Source of the DNA: Cristatella mucedo
Lineage: Eukaryota > Bryozoa > Phylactolaemata > Cristatellidae
Length of the DNA stretch: 64,000 nucleotides
NCBI GenBank assembly: GCA_009760855.2
Contig: WPIO01000171.1
Span: 1 to 64,000 of the forward strand
Direction of reading: 5' to 3'
A program made the translations under genes and the position numbers. Shown piece by piece: positions 11,235-24,191 of this stretch. Numbering within the stretch: the first letter of the stretch is position 1; each line of letters starts with the position of its first letter. The notes below the pieces were generated by a model. It was not told where the DNA came from and searched no databases. It saw nothing but the letters and a program-made list of their open reading frames with translations.

Positions 11235-12170
11235 TTCTCGTTTCAAAATCGGGTCGGTTCTTCAAAATTTGACACTCCTACCGGAATTTGACACTCTTAT
11301 CGCTCGGCCAGGCTATCCCGGTCTCGGTCACGTTAACTTTCGTCCGGCCGCTGCTTGACCCGTCCTCGTAATTGAGTGTCAGTGTCTAAAAATATCAATT
11401 ACATGCTGTGCAGCCATTTCAACAGAGGCATTACGAAAAGAAGGTCACCACTGACCACGACACATGCGTACACGTTGCAAAACAAAGCTAGAGCATGTAC
11501 AATATTGGCATGTCAATCAAAATGACTAGCAAATGGTCAGCTGACGCCCAGAAAGGCAGAGAGCAGGACTTAGGCATCAGACTGTAGCGAAACGCACAGA
11601 AGCTGCTGACGGAGATGGAAATGCCCCACTGGCTACTGGTGTGTCACTGCCACGCCCCTCATCAAGTTCTACACGTGCTCCCCAGTGCTTAACGAAAGCT
11701 TGACAATAAGGCCAAAACAGAAGCTGTGGCATACGAATAGTGAGCCCTTCTGGCTTTCACTCCCAGATTTCCCTAAACAAAAGGAGGGAACCATCTTGCT
11801 GGTCTGGGGATAGTCGAGCAGGTACACTGCTAATGCCAGCTGCTAGCCTCAGAACAAAGACCTCATTTCAACAGATTGCAATTAATCAATGCAACCAAGG
11901 CTTCAGCCATACAAATGCAGCCGTCGCCACGTAAGGCACCGATCATTACCTTTTCACCCTGCAACTTTCAAGTGTTCCACCAGCCCGAGGGGCATTTATC
12001 AAGTGTATTATTATTGTTAAAATACAGTCAGCAGAGGTTAGACTAGCCTGGTTTTATTTATCTTTTTCCCTCAGTGCTGCCAGTCGGCTCACAAGTTTCA
12101 GCCGGTCCCCGAGAATAGCATAGCTATGACAGTCGCTCCTAAATGAAGGTTCTCTCACAAAGCAGCTAAA
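11235..12170. other. no gene recognised
   Basis: I see no recognisable coding domain or repeat family here apart from a short TTATTATTGTT stretch near 12008. Confidence 0.5.
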
Positions 12171-12171
12171 C

Positions 12172-12245
12172 AATAATAATAATAATAATAGTACGTTTGA
12201 CATAACGCCCTCAGCGAACTCAATCTTTCCAAAATGTAGCTCACG
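12172..12245 (-). mobile_element. LINE 3' tail fragment
   Basis: An (AAT)n run is followed by a variant of the family A 3' end (CGCCCTCAGCGAACTCAATC). Confidence 0.6.
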
Positions 12246-13140
12246 CCAGCACGACCGAAGCAAGGGCATCGCTGCTGCCAAAAAAATAATGTGATAGGCC
12301 AAACCCGTGTGCAAGCTTCGTGCGTCAAGCAGCAAGTGGACAGCAGCTCGTGTGGCCACTATTAGTCATTGTCTTTTTTTTCTAATACGGAATCGACCGA
12401 AAAGCCTAAAATTGCTGCGACATGCTGGGTCGGCAGTCAATTTCTGTCGGGCAAGCTCTTTCTGTGCACAGACTCACAGAGTCTCTGGCTGAAGCTAGAA
12501 CCTCGTATATCGGCATCTTTCCGAACGTGGAGCAGGACAGTTTGCCACAAGAGCAGCCGCTAAAAGCATCCTTAGATTTGATGCTACACAGTTTGGATAG
12601 TACCGATGTCGTGCGCCTGGACACCAAGCCCACTGCCGGTGCAGGCTGCCGTGTGAAGCAAAGTATGCACTAGCACCAGGCCAGAAAGTGTGGTAAAACG
12701 ACCAGCAGTGCGGACACACTGAGTTCGGTCGCAAAAGTACAAGCAGTTCACTTCAAGGCAAAGGTTTCATGCTAAAAAAGCAAGAAAAAAGGGGACCGAG
12801 TCTCAAGCAAAGAGACAGCCAAAGCCTTGACCTTTGGACCAGGCAGCCTATCATCTATTAGCATATGAAAAGACTTTACTGCATGACAGGCCACTCGGAT
12901 CGGTAGAGTTGAGAAGAGGCTACCAGCCAACCCTCTTGGGTAAATCAATGGATAGGTGCATAGACAATGCACAGAATTAGTGGCTCTAGACAATCGACAC
13001 AACTCAAAAGCACGGCAGGGCCAAAAAGCAGATAAACGGCCCAAAAATGTTCATTAAATAACGTAATATATAGACTACAGAAACATAACATAGGGCAAGC
13101 AAAATAGAATAAGTGACAGCAAAGCAAACCTTTTTTAATG
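12246..13140. other. no gene recognised
   Basis: Only short overlapping frames on both strands occur; none has a motif I recognise. Confidence 0.45.
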
Positions 13141-13144
13141 CAGC

Positions 13145-13735
13145 CTAATTATGCAGACAAGGACGGATATGCCAAGCCAACTTTGAGAAGCAAATTGCTG
13201 CAACACCAGTGGGCATCCAAAAGTCACTTCCGGGTTGATCTACAGAACTATAGTAAACTTCTTCCGCTGACCCACAAGGCCAACCAACGCTTGGCTCCTT
13301 CTTACATAGCTGAACTGCAGCATCAGTTTTAGCCTCCTCAAGAACTCAGGTCCTCAATGGACAAAACATCAGCTGTTCCATTCCTCTGCTAAAAGACCGT
13401 TGGCAACAGTAGTTTTTGCTCTGCAGGTCATAGACTATGGCACTCCGACAATTTCTGTGCAAAGACATCTACGTTCCTGCTACCGACTGTGGCACATCCT
13501 TTCCAGCCATACTGAGCTGCTACTTACATGCTACTCACTACCTCAACTGCCCTCCTTACTCAGCCATGCTTCTTACTTTCTCTTTGTTGCTAAAGATAGA
13601 AGTCTCTTGGCTACTGCATGTGTACCGAAAAGCACTTAAGCTTTAAGTTTTCTATAGATAACTCCGGCAAAACACCCACATAGTCTTTGTGGCTTCGTGG
13701 AGTTACAGGCAGAGATATATTCCATTAAATTACTA
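13145..13735 (+). mobile_element. LINE family B 3' fragment
   Basis: LPLTHKANQRLAPSYIAEL is followed by decayed forms of the family B C-terminus and the shared 3' GAGTTACAGGC end near 13700. There are many stops. Confidence 0.65.
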
Positions 13736-14438
13736 CGCAAAGGAAAATTCCAAATAGAGGCATCTCTGCATCTTACAGGTAAGTGAGCAGCTTACAACAG
13801 TGGCCATTGGCAACCGCTAATGCCTGAATTTGGAAATTCTTTTTCGCTCGTACGTCAGGCAGGTTTTTCATCGAATGACCTACAACCAGCTTGATTTTTA
13901 ATATGCAACATGGACAAATTCCAGAACCGAGATAAACAAAGCAGACATATGTAGAGTCAGTCACTGTCGACAGCTTCTCGAAGCGAACGGGCTGGGAGAG
14001 TAAGTGCATGCATGTTAACGATACAGCCAAGGAGGACCAAACCATGCGAGCCACAGAGGTGGTGCATTACCATTGAATAGGCTGTCGGCAATAGCTCCAC
14101 AAGGCGTGTACACACGAACAAAGTCGTTCAACGGTATTCTACAACAGGCATAGAAGTTTTTAAACATATACAACATAGAAATTTAAGCTGCTCCACCGGA
14201 GAAGAGCACAAAGTCCTCGAATCATCGGTGGCTATGGCAGAAGAAAAAATGGCACACACTATATTGAATTAAAAAAAGAGTTACCTACTAGACCTTGAAA
14301 GTGCAACGGTAAACCTAGCTGAACCAACTGCCGGAATTTCAATCTACCAGTCCCCTAAAGGGAGCCCATCGAAACTAAGTCACCGATCAATGCACACAGC
14401 CGAATGGCAGCAATCCAGTCGGAGGAGAGTAGGCACTT
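13736..14438. other. no gene recognised
   Basis: Nothing recognisable; short frames only. Confidence 0.4.
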
Positions 14439-14622
14439 AAATAAATAAATACTATCTGATTTAACAGCCTCTTTGAATAGCGACAGAAGAGCCTTTACGG
14501 CTATCACCACCGCTTGCAGTGGCGATAAAGGATCACCAACCATAGGATTTCGAACCCATGACCTCGGGACCGAAGTCGTGAAAAGCAACCACCTTACCCA
14601 GTGTGCGGTCACGGCTCACCAG
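14439..14622 (-). mobile_element. tRNA-derived SINE
   Basis: On the minus strand it begins TGAGCCGTGACCGCACACTGG (tRNA A-box-like) and carries GTCATGGGTTCGAA (B-box-like). It then shows a conserved body with GCCGTAAAGGCTCTTCTGTCGC and ends in an ATTT-rich tail. Other copies lie at 10137, 21950, 23171, 24192 and 57886. Confidence 0.75.
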
Positions 14623-15111
14623 CCCTAGCGACCCCTCCTCCTTCCCCCCAGCTGACATTTGGTTATTGCAGTTCGATAACACCGCTTACCCAGTGCACCA
14701 TTAAGCTTCGTCAGTCGAGTCAGCACTCTGTTGCAGTATACAGATCTTTTCAGTGATACTAACATGGTTAGAGTTTGTCGGCTAGTTTCTGCTTGATCAA
14801 TGGGCAGCTTTTGACACATTTGATTGCCAAGTCTTTCGAGAGCTCTTATCGTTTTGCCAGCTCTCTCAGAATACTATTGAAAGTTTTTATTTTTCTCGTT
14901 ATTACTGTTGAAAGGTCACTTTTTGGCCAACAGATTCTCTGGTTTTACACAGCTTTATACTCAGATTGAGTATCGATTCTAAGACAAATGCCCACGTAAT
15001 GCAGGTTACAGATGTAATCAGCACAGCATTTTTTGAGACCAGTAGCAGAAACTGTGCATTTACTGTAGCACCAGCAAGCAAGCTACTAAACATACAATTC
15101 ATGATTCATTT

Positions 15112-15245
15112 GAATAGCGCCACAAGATCACCTAATCTCTATTCAGGCGCTTTGCATATGCCACAGGGCTCGAGCCCACGACCACGCCCAGACTTTGGTC
15201 AGGGCGAGCACTTTAATGGCTGAACCAAACTAGCTTGGCACATTC
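15112..15245 (-). mobile_element. second SINE family, LINE-tailed
   Basis: Contains GGTCGTGGGCTCGAG on the minus strand, a B-box-like motif, and a 3' end resembling the LINE family A tail (GCGCC...AATCTCT-TTC-GGCGCTTTGCAT). A relative lies at 56155-56312. Confidence 0.6.
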
Positions 15246-17544
15246 GGGCTCTACACCAGTCTAAAAATCTCTAACACAGCCGAAAAACTCTACCCGATCC
15301 TCCGGGCCCCACCGGTCCATGATGTGGAGCCGATAACTCAAACATGCTACAGCTGTTACTGTTGCTTAAGTGCTGCTGCTACTGCATCACGTTGAGCTTG
15401 ATTTGCATATAAGCCAATTTGCTGATTACTGGAGCTGACAATTTACTAATTTCCGTACTAACTCACTTGACTTCCGACCGATTCTCGGATAGAGGGCCTT
15501 CCAAAAAAATGACTAGTGTGGGTGACAGGTGCAATTTAATGCAATATGCTGTGAGATAGGATAAAAATGACGTAAACTACGTGAACCGGGTGTAGTACCG
15601 TCACCGTGGCTATTCTAATAGCATGCCCTTTCGATTTCAGAGTTGGATAACGTAACTGAAATTACAAATTGCTCTTGGCAAGCTTACTCTTACCGAAACC
15701 GAGTTTAGTTCTCCAGTACTCATGTTAGACAATCATAAAAAACAGAAAAATCTGGAGCATATTTACAGGTAAAGCGAGCTAGAGTTGTTTTGTGGCGTAT
15801 CCATAATCCAAACTGGCAAGGTTTTTGATTGGTCCGCAGGGTATTCAAATCGGTATGCCTGCCGGCAAGGCCCATTTAGCAGCAATCAATACTTTATCGG
15901 CAGCGTCAGTATGCATAGGTTTGCTCATAGAGTTGTCTCATGCCCGTGATTCTAGGTCAGGAAATGATTCCAGATAAGCTTGGTTTACACAGACGATTTC
16001 TCATCCCTATCAAAGGCGATTTCTACCGGCTGTATCACCAATAACTGTAGGCAGGAGCTAAAGTCTCAACTAAATCAGTCGAATCTGCAGAGCCGATCAA
16101 TCACAAGATCCGTCCTCCCCTCCTGGTTTTTATAGGGATCCACCCAAAAAACACGGGTCAGACTTGAAAAGCCACAATGCAAGTACCATTGGATTAAGGT
16201 TCTCCACTCTTGTTCAGTTAACCTGTTACCATACACTATCCTTGAAATACCATATGCATCTGATATGGCTACTGATGAACAAAACTCGATTGTGGTAGGA
16301 TTGCATATGCGAAGTTCCATGCTGAGCCCAGCCGATCTCTCTTCTCCACGACGATTTATCATCTGTTAGCAGATCTATCCTCTCCCAACCACTTTAGCGT
16401 CTTCTAACCAATCTTCCATCTCTTAGCTGATCTACTCTCTCGTAGTCGATCTAACGTGAAGTAAACTCGACACAAATCGATGCTCTCCTAACCACCAACC
16501 TTCTCCCAGTCGATCTACACTATCCTTTACTAACTTCCTTCATCTAACCCCTCCTAGCTATAAACACAAGTGCCCAGGTACGGTAAAGCACGACTACGAA
16601 TGATCTCAGATCATAGTGCTGCAATTGCTCAGGCAATCAAGGCCAGATGGGCTCCCTAGGCAAGTATGCAGCCTATGTGAGGACTTGATGTACACCACGA
16701 CAGATGAGGAGGGCTTACGTTACAGGCAGCCATGCCATGGGCATCTTGCCTTGGCACTTCATTCAAGATACTTTGCTGTTCCGATGCTATCGGTAGGAGC
16801 CCGATTTTGGTAAAACCATCTAAAAAATTGTAACAATAATTAAGCTGTCAATCACGGCACTTCCATTCCATCAAGGTATGTGTTGCCAGATGCTCAGCAG
16901 CTCCTTGACTGTTCACCTTGAAACAGCTGTCAGTCTTTGCTGGAGCCAGAGACCAAGTCACCGGCCACTAATTAAGCATTGAGCAGCAGAACACTACCAA
17001 ACTACACCTCTCCTTAATCGTCAGGGTTTTCTGAGACTAAACACTGTGATGATGGATAAATTATTAAAGACGGGATAGGCAACAGGCTGCAGATGGTGAA
17101 AGGACCCAAGCATCCTAGATGGGCACAGGGCTAAAGAGTGACTAAAGAGGCTGAGACATTAATAAGCATTACCTATAGGGGTCACAGTTGGTGCTCACAA
17201 ATATGCCTCTTTATCCAAACAAATGGTCACGAGACAACACTGCATCGATTGCATTGCCAGGCCAGGCCAGGGAGCAAGACCGGGCATCGAGGGAGAATGG
17301 CAGCTTGTGCAGTCAATGGGGAGGGGTAATCCAAAAGGCCAAGGCACAGTTCACAACCGGGATTATTAAAATTAATAATTAAACACTGCAATGTCCCGCA
17401 GCACTTAGCTGGATCACAGCGAGACTTCTTCCTCTCCCTACCCCCTATACTGGCAGTAAGAGAATCGATAGTTTCAGGAGCAAACAAGGCAAGGGCCCAT
17501 GGGGTCGTTCAAAATACTACTACGTGCAATTTTTTATAAAACAC
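15246..17544. other. no gene recognised
   Basis: The longest frame, 16075-16362 on the minus strand (95 residues), matches no family I know. A degenerate GATCTA(T/C)-rich repeat occupies about 16370-16550. Confidence 0.4.
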
Positions 17545-18520
17545 AATAATAATGATGCACTTGATAAAGCACCCTCAGAGAACTTAATCTCTCTCTAGGC
17601 GCTTTACATTTGCTGCAAAGGGAAATGCAATTGAATGGTGAGTAAAATCATGCTTGATAAACAAACAAAATGAATAACACGGTTAGGGGTGACATGAACA
17701 GGGTGAGCATGCAAATGTGGTTAGCGATACAATACAAGACAAGAGAACTTGGTGTCTTGCTCAAAAATAACCATTCACTAGCTGGCTACATGAGCTCCAC
17801 CACAAACCAGTTTGCCTACTTTCAGGTAGTAGCAGTGCAAAAATTCTGTTTGGCTTAGATAGGGATAACACAGCCAACCTGATCCATGCGCTTGTGACAC
17901 CCTGTCTAGTCGTCCTAACTCATTACATGCAGATCGTATGGACCGTGCAGTAAGATGCTCAAAAATCATGCAAAACCTTGCAGTTAAACTTGTCTATCGT
18001 GAACGTTGCAGCTGCCACATTATGCCTCTTTTCATGGATCTTCACCGGCTCCCGATAGAGCATATCGACTTCAAGATTCGGTCACTTACTTTTATTAAAA
18101 CTAATAACAATAATGCACTTGACAAAGTGCCCTCAGAGAACTCAATCTCTTTCTAGGTGCTTTACATTTGCTGCAAAGGTAAACACGATTGAATGGGGAG
18201 TAATATCATCCAGCCCCCTTCATCGCTTGCCTGGCCTATCTATGGGAAACACTTCCTTCTCAGGCTTCACATACATCCAAACGACATATCTTGTTCCACC
18301 ACTAAAAAATGAATGAGTTGGCTTGACGGGGGTCAGAGATCCGTGTACAGCCAATAGCTTTATTAAACCAGTTGTCGACAGAAGCTTTAACTCTGCAGGT
18401 CCTAGACTGCGGAGCTGGCTTCCACAATTCTTGCTCAACGACAACTACTCTCCTACAGCAGATGATAGCTCGAAATTGAGAGTTAGGATTCCAGAGGGGA
18501 TGCTGCCACCCTAGGGATTG
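17545..18520. mobile_element. nested LINE cluster
   Basis: Two minus-oriented (AAT)n-tailed 3' ends (17545-17715 and 18109-18215) flank or interrupt plus-strand ORF2 remnants. Family A coding (AVKLVYRERCSCHIMPL) lies at 17716-18108 and family B (DRSFNSAGPRLRSWLPQFLL) at 18216-18520. Both coding parts are broken. Confidence 0.7.
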
Positions 18521-18727
18521 ACTCTCTAATCTTGTCTATCTTGTTGACCAAGGAGCTGGAGACACTATCAGCAAGATCTAGACGAGGATCTTCCCTGGAA
18601 AAGAGCTTAAGAGGCTTCCATGGGAGCAGTTAAGGAGCTGGCTGGTCGTACACATTTTTAGATTGAGAGCATTTTTAGATTATGCTTTTGTGATTTAACA
18701 ATTTTTTTTATAGAAGCTAGACCTGGC

Positions 18728-18930
18728 TTATGCTCTCATCGACTGGTATGATCTACAGTCGTTTCTGTATGCCTGTCGATGGAGAGTCAATCCTGACCTT
18801 ATATATGCTTTTTCAAGCTTGCACTTAGTAGACCTAGCTAGTTTAATGTATGTGGTAAACCACTGGCCATCTGGGCGACGGTGCACAGTGTGCCTAGTTG
18901 GAGGTGCAAACTCGACCAGCATGCCAGCTT
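18728..18930 (-). mobile_element. LINE linker fragment between EN and RT
   Basis: RRPDGQWFTTYIKLARST and KLEKAYIRSGLTLHRQAYR match the linker seen again at 28001-28180. The fragment is isolated. Confidence 0.65.
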
Positions 18931-19119
18931 GTGTTTCGTTGTAGCATTCTAACGATAAATGACCTCTGAAATACGGGATACCTCATAAATCTCTCCTTGG
19001 TACCTTAGTTCTTTTCACGGGTTTATACTATCCCTCTTGCCGATGTGATTGCCAAGCACAATCTAATCTTTCACTTTAATCTGGATCACAGATGGTGACA
19101 CTCAGTCGTTACATTTGCT

Positions 19120-20168
19120 TTTATCATTCCAGCTGTCCAGTACGACGAACTCTCTCAACTCCCTTGCTGCATGCACTGATGACATCTGCACATGGATGGC
19201 AGCAAACTTTCTTAAATTGAATGAGGATAAAAACCAACTTACTAGTTATGGGCAAGCCAAGTGTGATTTAGAAATTTGAAAGGCTATAGCTCAAAATCGG
19301 CTCTGCCAGCATATCTCCTGTTGAATCTGCACGAAATCTAGGTGTCACGTTTTAAAGTGACCTCTCATTGGACGACCGCATCAGCTCCACAGTCAAGTCT
19401 GCCTACTTTCAGCTGCATAGAATTGCTGCAATTCCGGCTTGTTTAGATAGGGATACCTCGTCAAAATTGGTCCATGCATTTGCCACGTCTTGACTTCTGT
19501 AACTCACTGCTTGCTGGTCAAACGGCGCTTACTGCTGGTGCAAAACTGCAGCTAGGCTTGTCTGTCGTGAGCGGCGCAGTTGCCACATCTCACCACTTCT
19601 CGACGACCTTGCACTGGCTCCCAGCCAAGCAACGCATCGACTTCAACGTTTGGTCACTCACTTTTAGGTTCCTTCATTATTTGGCTCCAGCCAACATATC
19701 AGTTCTACTCCCCTACCAGCCTAATCACTGTATCACCCGATTTTTGGAATCTAACTGTTTACCTCACCTTTACCTTACAAATCTCAAATCCTTTGGAGAC
19801 CGTGCCTTGAGTTCGTATGCTCCCAAAGCATGGAACTCACTCACGACTTGCATCACGACATCTTCTGACTTGACCACAATTAAAAAGAAACTAAATACAT
19901 TTCTATGTATGACGTTATTTAGCGAGTCTCTGTGATTCGTCCTTTATGTGCTTATGCATGCTGACACTGTGCATGCAGCCACTAACCATAATTTCATGCT
20001 TACCCTGTCCATGTCACTCCTAACCATGATATTCTTGTCGTTTATTGATCATGCTAGCGCTAACCATTCGTTCGTGCTTCTTTTGCAACAAATGTAAAGT
20101 ACCTAGAAAGAGATTAAGTTTTCTGAGGTCACTATATTAAATGTATTATTAGTATTAATATTATTATT
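19120..20168 (+). mobile_element. LINE family A, RT end to (ATT)n tail
   Basis: Decayed thumb-region codons (CTDDICTWMAANFLKLNEDK) are followed by an open C-terminal frame at 19474-19935 with [11 protein letters not shown] and LHWLPAKQRIDFN, ending KSFGDRALSSYAPKAWNSL. The 3' untranslated part and an (ATT)n tail reach 20168. Confidence 0.8.
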
Positions 20169-20762
20169 ACTATGACAGGCCAGAAGGAGGATTGGGCAGC
20201 AGTGGCAAAGAACATATTCTCGCACGGATAGCATCGATGTCAAGGGTCTTGAGGTTTAGCGATTCACATGTGACTTTAGACTTGGAAGAGGCCACACACT
20301 GTAGATGCCGGAAGTGGCACTTTAGCTTTAAGCCCCTTGGCTAGGTGGCTTCAAAAATTGCATGGATTTCTGACTGAAATCTGAGAGGGTAGCGCTCAAG
20401 ATGTGACCTAAGATTTAAGATTTGAAAGATATCAAGATTCGACCTTCATGCTGCAGCTTTATGATCTGGCTCCGAAGGGGGGGTCGAGGAGGAAAGGAGC
20501 GCTGTGCTGGTTGGGTGGGTACTATACAGCTGAGAGTATGCTTCGGGGAAGGCAGCCTGATAGAGCTACACTAGCCTGAAGACTCTGAAGGTCCTGAAGT
20601 TTCCTGGCATATGCACTTACACTATTGATTTGTTTGAGTAAGGGCTAAGAAAACTGGCATGATACAAATTTAGGGTAACGTTTTGCTCTGCCCACTGGTA
20701 GTCAAAATCTATCCCTTGCTGCACTACTGCTTCCAGTACCTGCATGTGGTGTGCTGTGCTTA

Positions 20763-20764
<2 letters not shown>

Positions 20765-20808
<44 letters not shown>
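20765..20808. repeat. (CA)n microsatellite
   Basis: About 22 CA units. Confidence 0.97.
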
Positions 20809-21209
20809 ACCTTGCTGCTGCACTGAGTTGAGTAGGGAAGACAAGTCTGGCGGCTTTTTCTAAGATCTCTTATCCGGCGGTAGCAGGTTTTGACCATTGG
20901 CTGGCGTCGTCGTGTACATACTGCTGCTCAACCGAATGGTGGAAGCTAGCTAGCGGGTCAATCATTCATTCGGAAGAAGCGCGATCTCGGCCTGTATCGT
21001 GCAGATGGTAGCAGCAGCAGCTCCGAGGCAGAGTCTCTGAGCTTCAGTGCCACTTTCTTTATGAATCTCGCGAGCTGGCCGCCATTGCTCTCGCAGAAGC
21101 TGCTGCTTCACGTGGCCATGCTTCCGGAAACCGACTGTCTGAAGTGCACTGTCATCTGCCTTAGGTCCGCAAGCATCGTGTAGCAGCTCAGCAGCTCCTG
21201 CCACTGCCA

Positions 21210-21632
21210 GTGCAGCCCACCAGCGTTCTGCAGTGTATCCGGTCGAGCAGCAGCAGCAGTACGAGCACCAGGCAGCAGACCACTGGAGCTGCAACGGTGG
21301 CGGTGGCAGCAGCGGCGGCAGCGGTGGCAGCAGCAGTCCGAGGCCACTGCAGCAGTCGCAGCTGCTGCCTCCTCACGAAGCAGCCGAGCTGCCGGCCATC
21401 GCACCGAAGCCGAGCAGAGGAGCTCGGCTGTTCGCGGAGCGGAAGCACAGGGCCGCTGCGTCGGCGGCAGCTGACTCATCACTGCCGGAAGAGAGTGCCA
21501 CATCGCAGCCGCCTCCTCTGGATAGCCACCTCACGGACGACGATGGTCAGCAGCGTCCACCGCCACTGCAGCTGCCTCGTCGCCAGTAGGCGGCTGATGC
21601 TGCCGCCACGGTCGCTCGGCTTCTTACTTTGA
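21210..21632 (+). other. CAG/GGC-rich open segment, coding status unclear
   Basis: The segment is GC-rich and stays open in several frames on both strands. One reading is Ser/Gly/Gln-rich, driven by CAG and GGCGGCAGC triplets at about 21245-21370. It could be an exon with polyglutamine and glycine tracts or a non-coding CpG-rich region. No domain is recognised. Confidence 0.25.
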
Positions 21633-21884
21633 GCCTGCACTCTGAGCTAGTAGGGGAAAGGTCCTGGTGGTTAGCGGGTCGGGCAGTGTGCAGGGGGTCG
21701 GCGCAGCTCTGCACATGCCTCGGCTATAGTGAAGGCATCAGTGAAAAGTGCTTTCATCCGTAGCTGTTTTTCTGTGGGTTTTTTCTCCGTGAGCCACTCT
21801 GAGAGCCACCATTGAGCAGGCATTGCCAGGTTCTGAGAAATTGGTCGGCAATGTATCTATCTAGTCGGCCTCGGGTTAATAACA

Positions 21885-21950
21885 ATAATAATAATAGTAC
21901 ATGTATGTATCACCCTTGGAGAAATTAAGCCCTTTCTAGGCACTCAACAC
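21885..21950 (-). mobile_element. LINE 3' tail fragment
   Basis: (AAT)n is followed by a shortened family A 3' end (AATTAAGCCCTTTCTAGGCACTC). Confidence 0.5.
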
Positions 21951-22075
21951 GGCTTGGCTAGGCGGTGGCATTCATGACCTCGGTCTCGAGGTCGTGGGTT
22001 CGATACCTGCAGTGGGCGATTCTTTGTCACCACTGATAGCCGTAAAGGCTCTTCTGTCCCTATACAAAAAGCAAT
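21950..22075 (+). mobile_element. tRNA-derived SINE, truncated
   Basis: GAGGTCGTGGGTTCGA (B-box) is followed by GCGATTCTTTGTCACCACTG and GCCGTAAAGGCTCTTCTGTCC. The head is shortened and the tail runs straight into LINE family B sequence. Confidence 0.7.
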
Positions 22076-22520
22076 ACCTAGCTGAACTGCTGCACAAGTT
22101 TCAGCCTCCTCACGCCCTCAGGTCCAGTATGGACAATAAATTAGCTGTTTCGTTCCTCCACTTAAAGACTGTTGGCGACAGAAGCTTTAGCTCTGCTTCA
22201 GGTCCTAGACTGTGGAACTCGCTTCCACAATTCTTACTCAACGACAACTACTCTTCTGCTGCCGACTATGGCTCATGCTTTTCAGTGGTCCTGAGCTGCT
22301 ACTTCCATGCTACTCACTACCTCAACTGCTCTCCTGACTCTACTATGCTTTCCACTTGCTCTATTTTGTGGGAGACGAAGTCTGTTAGCTACAAAATGTG
22401 TATTGAAAGCCACTTAGGCTGTAAGTGGGCTATACAAAACTGTCCTGCGTTACACCCACGTGGTCTTTAGGACTTTGTGGAGTTACAGACGGAGATACAT
22501 TACAAACCATGACCGCTACA
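22065..22520 (+). mobile_element. LINE family B 3' fragment
   Basis: One open frame reads YLAELLHKFQPPHALRS, LAVSFLHLKTVGDRSF and GPRLWNSLPQFLL. The 3' end has the family signature TGGAGTTACAGACGGAGATA. Confidence 0.75.
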
Positions 22521-23170
22521 GCCAAAATGGAACGGCTGTCGCTTGTAGAGAGTGCACGGAGTGATTTAAACTGCAAAAAAGCGTATGGTTGCTATGGATT
22601 TCGGGCATTTAAATGTGGTGTTGCTAGGGACTATAATGTTTGTAATATATTTTAGCTGTTCGCCCCACAAGAGATCGCACATGTCCGCTCAATCGCTGTG
22701 AGGCCGAGGGGAAGGGCTTACCCTGCCTTTCGGCATAGAGCAGTTTTCTTCCCAATCAATTTGGCTCCAAGTCCAGCATGTGAGTGAGATTGCTGATCGA
22801 TGACCTAACGAAAAGCTGACTGCAGGCCTTGCATGGAATGGGCTTGAGGAACCGAGTATGAAATGGGCTTAAGCAACCGAGAAGTGGCACCGACTCTTAA
22901 AATCAGCCATGGACCAGTTAGCTTCAAATTTGACAAGCTTAAAACTCATGGAAGTATGGCTTATAAATCGTGCTCAGGTCGCCCAAAAAAGACGTCCTGA
23001 AGGGACTACTTTTATCTGACGGTGTTGGCTCTTCAGAAATGGAAAGCATCGGTAAGAGAGCTGTATCAGTGGCTAGCAATACCTACTGGGAAAGGTGGTT
23101 AGCCCAGATACAGTACAGGACGCTTGCTACCCATTGCATAGAGTCACCAAGCGAACGCCTTTGTTTATGG

Positions 23171-23362
23171 TTGGTGAGCCGTGATTGCACACCAGGTAAG
23201 GTGGTTGCTTTCACGACCTCAGTCCCGAGGTCGTGGGTTTGATTCCTGAGGTGGCGATCCTTTATTGCCACTGCAAGCAGTGGTGATGGCCGTAAAGGCT
23301 CTTCTGTCACTATACAAAAAAGCGGCAGTTTAATCAGCAAGGATTTATTGATTTATTTATGG
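23171..23362 (+). mobile_element. tRNA-derived SINE
   Basis: GAGCCGTGATTGCACACCAGG (A-box-like), GAGGTCGTGGGTTTGATTCC (B-box), the GCCGTAAAGGCTCTTCTGTC body and an ATTTATTTAT tail are all in order. It sits beside the Tc1 relic. Confidence 0.75.
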
Positions 23363-24185
23363 AGAGGCACCACACAGAACGTCTCAGATAGGCCCATGAC
23401 CACGCCCACTACACTACTTACGACTGGACTCAAGTTTTATGGACTGCCGAGTCCAAACTCATGGTCTACCTTAACCATAAAAGAACACCATTTGTGAGTC
23501 GACAAAAAAGTGAGGTGTACCACTCTGACTGCCTGCGGACCACACTGAAATTCAGTGGCGATAGAACATGGTTCGGGGTTGCTTTCACTCTTTTGGTAAT
23601 GGAGTTCCGCACAGTATCAACGAAATTATGGACCAGCATGTGTACATCGAACTGTATAAAAATGCTGGAATTCCAAGCGCTAGAGCTCTTCCGGGGAATG
23701 ATCATGTTACGCAGTAGAACAATGATCCCATGCACACAGCAAAGGCCTCCCAAAGAATTTTCGCTCAATCAGGGTTCAGAGTCATGAGTTGGCCGAGCCA
23801 GTCACCTGACCTAAATCCCGTTGAGCAGTGGTTCATAATCTATGAGTCAGGAACCCTTTGGGGGTCGAACGATCCTTTCACAGGGGTCGATTAAGATCGT
23901 CAGAAAACACGCATTTCCACAGTTTGCATATAATAATTTCATAGTTGGGGACCGCTACAACATGAACTGTATTAAACGGTCGAGGCATTAGGAAGGTTGA
24001 GAAGCACTGCCAGGGAACATCTTTGGGATAGGTTGGAGCGCTCTATGAGGGCCGACACTGTTCCTATAACGATTCCGGATGAGCTTCTTAGCAGGTTGCT
24101 GTAACATTGGCGAAATATTGTGCCGAAGGCCAGCATGAGGCTAATAGAGTGTATGCTGCGTTGCATCAGAGGTCATTATTAGAGA
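23363..24185 (+). pseudogene. Tc1/mariner transposase, decayed
   Basis: The DDE-transposase region reads DWTQVLWTAESKL (first catalytic block), SEVYHSDCLRTTLKFSGD, then in other frames the central part, and SQSPDLNPVEQ-type codons before 23826. After the hAT insertion the C-terminal helix continues (EHLWDRLERSM...). Several frameshifts and stops occur. No terminal inverted repeats were identified. Confidence 0.7.
23826..24009. mobile_element. hAT-type MITE
   Basis: Begins CAGTGGTTC and ends GGTTGAGAAGCACTG, which are inverted ends typical of hAT elements (CAGTGGTTCTCAACC class). It lies inside the Tc1 transposase frame. The expected 8-bp target duplication is not clear: CCGTTGAG on the left, CCAGGGAA on the right. 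Confidence 0.6.
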
Positions 24186-24191
24186 TAGAGA

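Noticed and set aside
10833-11291. Overlapping frames on both strands
   Set aside because: Low-complexity purine tract; serine/phenylalanine- or lysine/glutamate-rich readings are compositional.
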